Below are positions 58,441-64,000 of a stretch of DNA of 64,000 nt, piece by piece (the first letter of the stretch is position 1; every line of letters begins with the position of its first letter). The notes under the pieces are model-generated. The model was not told the DNA's origin. It worked only from the letters and a program-made list of their open reading frames with translations, and did not search any database. The position numbers and the translations under genes were made by a program. Source of the DNA: Drechslerella dactyloides (lineage: Eukaryota > Ascomycota > Orbiliomycetes > Orbiliales > Orbiliaceae); NCBI GenBank assembly GCA_020064725.1, contig JAGTWJ010000002.1, positions 3,720,001-3,784,000 on the forward strand, given 5' to 3'.

Positions 58441-59787
58441 ATGCGTCTGAATTTCAGCACTGTTAGGGCGGTGAGCCGCCCTGTTGTCCGCGCGGGCGGC
58501 GCGAGCCTTCGCCAGCGGCTTTACTCGACTGCGAGGCCGGACGGGGTCGTCCGGATGGCGTACAACCTGCACCACCCGCCGGACGGTGGGGATGCGAAGC
58601 GCGAACCGATCCTCTTCATGCACGGGCTGTTCGGGTCGAAGACGAACAATCGCGGTATGAGTAAGTAAGGGCCTTCCCTCCATTTTCTCCTGTAGCTGTC
58701 GTATACAAGTATTCAATTTTTCTCTGATATCTATCGACTCATGTATACATGTATATACAATATTGTATCGTCGTCTGGTGCTATCCGTGAACGTGCGTAC
58801 TGATGGCGACTTGTCTATACGCAGATTATTGGCGAAAGAGCTGAAGAGACCTGTCTACGCGCTGGTATGTATATGATTTGGATATATCACAACCGACAGC
58901 ACTTGACCGTACCGTCGAAGTATCGCAGGTCCCTTCACTTCAATGATGCGTGCGGTCTGACGGAGGGGACGTGTGATTGGTCTAGGACCTGAGAAACCAC
59001 GGTGACAGCGCGCACGCAGTGCCACATACGTATCCCGCCATGGCGAAGGACGTCGAGTACTTTATCCAAGAGCACAAGCTGGAGAACCCCACGCTCGTCG
59101 GCCACTCGATGTACGTACACCACCATGCACGCATCACCCTCACGACGCAAGCTGACAGTTCCCTACTGCACAAAGGGGCGCCAAAGTCGCCATGTCCGTC
59201 GCCCTCCGCTCGCCAACCCTCATCCAGGACATCGTCGCCGTCGACAACGCCCCGATAAGCGCACAGCTCGGCGGCCAGTTCGGCCGCTACGTGCAGGCTA
59301 TGAACCGCATCGAATCCACACCAATAGCCTCGACCAAGGAAGCGGACGGGATCCTCGCCGAGTACGAACCCACGGTTGAGATCCGCCAGTTCCTGTTCAC
59401 GAATCTCCTCAAGCCGACGCCGAAGAACGACAGGTATCATTGGCGGGTACCCATCAAGATCCTCGGCGACTCGCTGGACCAGATGGCTGATTTCCCGTTC
59501 ACGCCCGGCGACGGCAAGACGGCGTTCACCCGGCCTGCGCTGTTCGTACGGGGGTCGCGGAGTAAGTATGTTGCTGACGAGACGATTCCGCTCATCGGCG
59601 AGTTTTTCCCGCGGTTCCAGCTGCGGGATGTGGATGCGGGGCATTGGGTGATTTCCGAGAATCCGGAGGGGTTCAAGAATGGTGAGTGGTCGATTGGGTT
59701 AGCGGTGCGGGTTTTGTGGCAATGGCTGACTTTTTGTGCGGTTTAGCGGTCGTGGAGTTCTTCAAGAGAGAAAAGGAGGATTCTTGA
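58441..59787 (+). CDS. Mitochondrial alpha/beta hydrolase, ABHD11/Imo32 type
   Basis: Five exons: 58441-58664, 58825-58864, 58986-59110, 59176-59681 and 59747-59787 (311 aa). Human ABHD11 and yeast Imo32 are mitochondrial matrix hydrolases; ABHD11 protects the lipoyl cofactor of 2-oxoglutarate dehydrogenase. A cleavable-looking presequence (MRLNFSTVRAVSRPVVRAGG, then LRQRLYSTARP) is followed by PILFMHGLFGSKTNN (oxyanion region), LKRPVYALDLRNHGDSAHA, and the nucleophile elbow LVGHSMGAKVAM. Next are DIVAVDNAPISAQL and a cap region. The catalytic His is in DVDAGHWVISENPEGF. Exon 1 has two overlapping donors; the second (GTAAGG at 58665) gives the correct KLLAKELKRP. The C-terminus ends EFFKREKEDS. 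Confidence 0.93.
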
Positions 59788-60365
59788 TAGGTTGATGACA
59801 TGGTGCTCGTTCGTGTATATAGAGCTTGGTCCAACGGTGAAATTACAGCACATGCTTTATGTTTTAACGCTGAAGTTCTACCTGTTCTAGAATGATAATA
59901 ATTTCAGCTTTGAATCTATAGATAAGCCATGATATCTGAATAGCGCGTATGTTCAGCGAGATGTTAGGCCGTAAACGATCCCTGTAAGTGAATAACGGGC
60001 AAAGGTAACGTGAGTCCCCAATGTGCATCTAATTCTGACCGTAGATCTGTGGAAAAGGGTATGCATGGTATGTGTCAAATTGGTGCTGGAGGAAGTGGCA
60101 TCAGAAGCGCAAGAAAGCGTACAAGAATTCGATAAGATATAAGAAAAAAGGAAGAGCAACAAAAAAAGAGAGAGAAAGGACAAAACGCCCGCTGCAATCC
60201 AATCCGATCCCAGAGATATGTATATTTCACCAAGCCAAGCTTCCAAACACCCGAATGAAAGAGCAGTCCGCCCGTCAACTCAAGCACCGCAAAACGCGCA
60301 ACTCCACAAGCATCAACGTGCGTTCGTTCTCCGGCCGTATGGTATCAATCAAATCAATCAATCAA
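59788..60365. other. Convergent intergenic region with TCAA repeat
   Basis: About 580 bp between two convergent genes, A+T-rich, no coding signal. A TCAA-type repeat at about 60343-60370 runs into the stop codon of the Rab gene. Confidence 0.5.
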
Positions 60366-61276
60366 TCAACAACCGCATGCGCCGGCGGCGCCCTGGCGCT
60401 GGGCTGCAGCCTGGCCGGATACGTCGACGACATTGCTCCGTTCTACAGCTCTGTTCGGGTCCAGCGCGCCAGGCGTGGATAGCACGACGTCGACGAGTTT
60501 CTGGAAGGGCTCCTTTGCGTGGTCTCGTGTCTTGGCGCTGGTTTCGACAAAGTGGATTGCGCCGAGCTTCTTTGCGAGCTCCTCGCCTTCTGAGGCCTTT
60601 ACGGCACGTTGCGCCGAGCGGTCTGTCTTGTTGCCGACCTGTGTATCAATCCATACGTTAATATCGATGTATTCTTGGTAGGTGTTTTCGAGCTGGTTCG
60701 GAGATAATTGGAGCGGCTGTAGTACGTACGAGAATCTTGATGACGCCCGGCGGTGCGAACTTTTCGGCTTCGCCGAACCACGCCGGCATGGAGAGAAAGC
60801 TGTCGCGGTTCGAGATATCGTAGACGAGCAGGATGCCGTGAGCGTTACGGTAGTACGAGGAGGTCAACGTCCGGAAACGCCTAGAAAGAACAGCCACCGG
60901 TCAGTCGGCAGATTCCGCTTGATCATGAATGCACAGCAGTGCCATTGTAAACTACATCCCGGCGCTTGAGTCCTGGGGCGACGTACTCTTGTCCTGCGGT
61001 ATCGTGCAGTAACAGCCGGTATAGCTTCTTGTTGATCGTGAGCTTCTTTTCGCGAAAGTCGACGCCGATTGTCGTCGTTGTATCGTCGGGCTCGAAGACG
61101 TCGTCGACGTATCGTTTCAGCACTGGTTCGGGCTCGCATGTCAGCCGTCTGCTACGAGATGGTAAAGGTATCCAATACACGTTTGATCTAGGGGCCTGCG
61201 TACGGGAGGTCTTTCCGCTGCTGGATGGGCCTATCAGGAGGACTTTGATGACGGTAGGACGTTCGGGTGCCGACAT
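60366..61276 (-). CDS. Rab-family small GTPase (Rab18-like)
   Basis: Four exons: 61276-61204, 61122-60987, 60880-60730 and 60638-60366 (210 aa). Rab proteins direct vesicle and organelle membrane traffic. Motifs in order: VIKVLLIGPSSSGKTSLLKR (P-loop GPSSSGKTS), TTTTIGVDF (effector), LLLHDTAGQERFRTLTSSYY (G3 and switch II), HGILLVYDISNRDSF, VGNKTDRSAQRAV (G4) and VETSAKT (G5). The C-terminus is ACGC, a CxC double-prenylation site. Best family fit is Rab18-like, from switch II and the ISNRDSF block. The nearly invariant Trp before DTAGQ is His here. Intron 1 acceptor was placed at CCAG (61123-61124) to restore LLKRYVDDVF; the upstream in-frame reading would add unrelated residues. Confidence 0.9.
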
Positions 61277-62183
61277 GGTGGACGGGTGGGCACGATTCGG
61301 AGGGGCCTGGGTAAGCCGCCAGCAAAATAATCCGCTGGCGATGAGGCGGTCTCGGATGCGAGGATTATGAAGATTACAAGCCGCCGGTGCGGAAGGTCGT
61401 ATACGCTGGATTGCTGTCGTCGAGAGCCTGGCGGGCTGTGGTGACGGGCTGGCCAAGGAAGTTTACCGGCTTCTGCGCTGGCGAAGGAGAGCGAATGGGC
61501 GCACGGGAGCTCTTTTGTAGGGCCGCGAGCCAGGGTCAGACGTCTCGACATCGTCATTTGCCCGGCTGCAGGCAAACGGAAGCTAAAGCTAAAACCGTTG
61601 GGAAAGAAAGGAGCCCCGGCCCATCTGATCCTTCTCAGCTGTGCGTCACTCGGCGCTCGCACGGCGCTCCAGCTGCAGGTTTTGGTTTCACGATGCCACA
61701 GGCGCCTCTCACGGGGAGTAGTATCTCCCAGTGCTAAGCTGAGTTCTGCGCCCGCGAAGGAGGACGCCGCCCGCCGGCGATCTCACTGCTCTCGTCGAGA
61801 TGCCGCATCCAGCGCCCGCTTGTGTTGCTTAGTCATGATAGCGATGTTTAGTCAGCACATTCTCGTATCACGTGAACGCTTCCGTGTTCGCGGCTTGCCG
61901 TCGAAGCTTGACGGTCCAGCAGCTCCACGACATCACGAGCATCCTCGCCGCATCGCCATCGCCATCGCCACCCTCGACGGAACCCCGATCTGCTGCCCGC
62001 CAGTGCATACCCTGCCATATGCGCACGCCATAACACCGAGACCCGCAGGCATCCAATACAATGGGCCCGAGCTAGCCCCGCTACAATCCCGACACCCGAT
62101 TTCGATATCAACATCACCAAATCACCATCAGCAAAAGCGAGCTAGACTGTATTAGAAACGGAGGAAGGAAAAAAGCCGAGAAG
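61277..62183. promoter_or_regulatory. Divergent intergenic region between Rab gene and PET100
   Basis: About 0.9 kb between divergent start codons. Open frames on both strands are G+C-driven and resemble nothing known. It should hold both promoters. Confidence 0.5.
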
Positions 62184-62536
62184 ATGGGAGGTATCAACCT
62201 CGAAGTCTTCAAAGTGAGAATACCCCTATCAGAATTCATATAAAAACTACCCAAAGTTACCCCGCTAACGATAAATAAAACATCCAGTTCGGCGTGTACA
62301 TCCTCTTCCCGATTGCCTCCATGTACTACTTTGGCACAAACCTCGACTCCCGCTTCTCCGTCCCGGACTTCTGGCCCAAACGCGAGGAAACCCACCGCAT
62401 CCCCTTCGAACGCGACGAGATCCGCATGGAGCTCGATCGCCTGAAGCGCCAGCGGCTGCAGCGCCGGAAGGAGCGTCTGGAGTCCGAGGAGGTGCAGAAG
62501 GACGGCCAACGAGAGCGCCTGGTTGAGAGAGAGTAG
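62184..62536 (+). CDS. PET100: Cytochrome c oxidase assembly factor Pet100
   Basis: Two exons: 62184-62213 and 62288-62536 (92 aa). Pet100 is a small inner-membrane chaperone that helps bring subunits into complex IV. The 10-residue first exon MGGINLEVFK joins FGVYILFPIASMYYFGTNLD, a single membrane span that doubles as import signal. It is followed by the family signature FSVPDFWPKREETHRIPFER and a charged helix in the intermembrane space or matrix (RMELDRLKRQRLQRRKERL). The 74-nt intron has donor GTGAGA and branch GCTAAC. Length is typical (about 90-110 aa). Confidence 0.93.
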
Positions 62537-63678
62537 GCGTGGGTGTTCTTCTGTTCGGAGCATTTGAATTCCGCTCGTTATTGGTGCGCGGATGCCAGCG
62601 GTCAGATTGGGGATGCGATACCGATGCGCTTGAATTAACCGCCCTATTTAATTAACCGCCTGCACGGTCAGCTCTCGTCTGTCGATGTGTGGATCGCCTG
62701 TGAAGCAAGCAATTGGGGAAAAGAAGCACGCGGTACGGACCGCCGTTGTAATTTATAAGCAGCATGCTGGAAACCAGCACGTGTACGCATTTGTATATAT
62801 TATCGTCGATATGCACTACCGAAAATTTATCACGGCCATGCATGGAGCCACAGCATACATGTGATATATAGATACGATATGATCCCAAGTTCGGAAGAGA
62901 AATGGGGGAAACGAGTGTGGGGTATATTGAACGCATCCGTCGCAACTTCTATCTATAACTGCGCTCGCTCCAGTGAAGCGAGGTACATGTACATCTTCTC
63001 AGGCCGGTACAGCTAGAAAGTCAATCGGCGGTAGATGCGTATACAGGGGCATCAACCAAAGTAAAACGAGTGAGAGGGAGGCAACGATTCAAATCAAAAT
63101 GCAGCCCGAGTACACACATTGCCGACCCAAATCAGCCCACTTTTGAGTATCAACAGTTAAACACAAGCAAACGCCATGGACTCCTCCAACAAATGCCGAT
63201 AACGTATGCTATGATTTCCCTCTAGAGACCAGAAATCTTTATTCTCTATGCTGGAGGACGTGTAGATGCTTGCCGGCGCCGTTCAACTAGGCTGCAGGTT
63301 GTCTGTCTATACGGTCGGAATGTTTATACCGGGGGTTAAAATTTAATAAAGAGGAGAGCGGAAAAAAGGGTACGAAAGTGACGAGGAACGAAAGGATGAT
63401 ATCGGGGTAACGAGAGAGAAGAGGTGGGAAGGAAAAAGTATGCGCAATGAGGATCGGTAAGACCAGGAGGATACGTCCATACGACTCCCTTCGTTGGACG
63501 GGAGGAAAAAAGGTGTGAAATGACCAGTTTTCAAAAAACGGAAGCTTTGGATCTATTTCTTCGTCTGAAGAGATTCGCGCGAAGAATCTCTTCTTCTGCG
63601 CCGGTGACGACAAAGCGCGTCTGACACTACACCTCCTAGTGCGTGTTGTCCAAATCGGAGGTGTAGGTTCCACTATTG
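62537..63678. other. Convergent intergenic region or 3' end of the edge gene
   Basis: About 1.1 kb without a recognised protein. The right part (63287-63673) has a minus-strand open frame that could be a last exon of the edge gene, but no splice pair was convincing. A perfect hairpin lies at 63567-63593: arms GAAGAGATTC and GAATCTCTTC with a 7-nt loop. Confidence 0.45.
63567..63593. repeat. Perfect 10-bp inverted repeat, 7-nt loop
   Basis: Arms 63567-63576 and 63584-63593 are exact reverse complements separated by GCGCGAA. It lies downstream of the partial gene at the right edge and could be a 3' UTR hairpin or a palindromic binding site. Confidence 0.5.
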
Positions 63679-64000
63679 TTAGCCGTATGCAAAGATTTCA
63701 ACTGGTACACCAGGTGGGATCGTGATCGCGGAAGAAAGGCAGTGCTTGTTGGCGACCACGCCGGAGTGCAACGATGCATCTCCAACAGCATCACTCTTTC
63801 GATCCCCGCGTCCCCCCACCCGCCGCACCACATGATGACTGTTCATGTTGGCTCGGACATTGTGCGCATCATCAAAAGCTGGCGTCTCCATCTCGGCTAC
63901 AAAATTCAACACAGAGTTCGTCGTCTCTTCCGGCGTGTCATAAAGCTTTTTCGTAATTTTTCTGATCTCCTTCTTCTCCATCTCCTCCTGGTGATCCTCG
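63679..64000 (-). CDS. Partial gene of unknown function at the right edge
   Basis: The frame is open from the window edge to a stop at 63679. The product near the edge is strongly charged and helical (EEMEKKEIRKITKKLYDTPE, then SVLNFVAEMETP), with a coding look that weakens after about 63850. Likely the true exon ends at a donor near 63855-63905 (GT sites follow AATTTT and CACAAT), with later exons unclear. The N-terminus lies beyond the window. I do not recognise the family. Confidence 0.4.
   Translation of the reverse strand, partial: EDHQEEMEKKEIRKITKKLYDTPEETTNSVLNFVAEMETPAFDDAHNVRANMNSHHVVRRVGGRGDRKSDAVGDASLHSGVVANKHCLSSAITIPPGVPVEIFAYG

Noticed and set aside
61126..61203. Alternative Rab exon starting at the CGTAG or AGCAG acceptors
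   Set aside because: Both give the wrong phase or a stop; the CCAG acceptor restores the expected LLKR after the P-loop.

Overview
The window looks like nuclear DNA of a filamentous ascomycete (most likely Pezizomycotina; Basidiomycota is not strictly excluded). It carries about 19 protein genes, nearly all split by short introns (mostly 54-170 nt). Donors are GTAAGT or GTACGT types and branch points are CTAAC-like. Content fits an aerobic fungus: a complex I subunit (NDUFA6/B14), Pet100, mitochondrial-type formate dehydrogenase, Elongator Elp5, Rheb, and a WOPR regulator whose second domain half resembles Ryp1/Sge1/Wor1. Introns are unusually dense for this group (12 exons in TDP1, 10 in FDH, 10 in MTO1, 8 in the CLPTM1 homologue). 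I found no tRNA, rRNA, CRISPR array or intact transposon by eye. All gene models were built by hand from splice signals, reading frame and family motifs.

Layout. 1-6.7 kb: long gene-free tract full of microsatellites and pyrimidine runs, leading into a CRIB-only protein (6678-7359). 8.7-12 kb: BMT2 (-) and FES1 (+) from one divergent promoter, then BUD31 (+). 12.6-21.1 kb: a four-helix membrane protein (-), Rheb (-), CLPTM1 homologue (+), and a MARVEL-like protein with a 10-nt exon (-). 21.6-24.6 kb: ELP5 (-) and a degenerate short-chain dehydrogenase (+). 24.9-34.9 kb: four genes for mitochondrial proteins (FDH, a GGQ release-factor-like rescue protein, an Fmp32/MCUR1-type DUF1640 protein, MTO1). 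34.9-49.9 kb: the WOPR regulator (40240-41685) alone between gene-free tracts of 5.3 and 8.2 kb. 49.9-62.5 kb: compact genes TDP1 (-), COG1 (+), AC19 (+), NDUFA6 (-), ABHD11-like hydrolase (+), Rab18-like GTPase (-), PET100 (+). A partial unknown gene enters from the right edge (-).

Themes. Mitochondrial translation and respiration are strongly represented (MTO1, the rescue factor, DUF1640, FDH, NDUFA6, ABHD11, PET100). Growth and trafficking are represented by Rheb, the CRIB protein, COG1 and Rab. The most unusual structure is the rescue-factor gene: its GGQ motif is assembled from exons of 8, 12 and apparently 2 nt. The two regulator-like genes (CRIB, WOPR) sit next to the largest gene-free tracts, which suggests large control regions.
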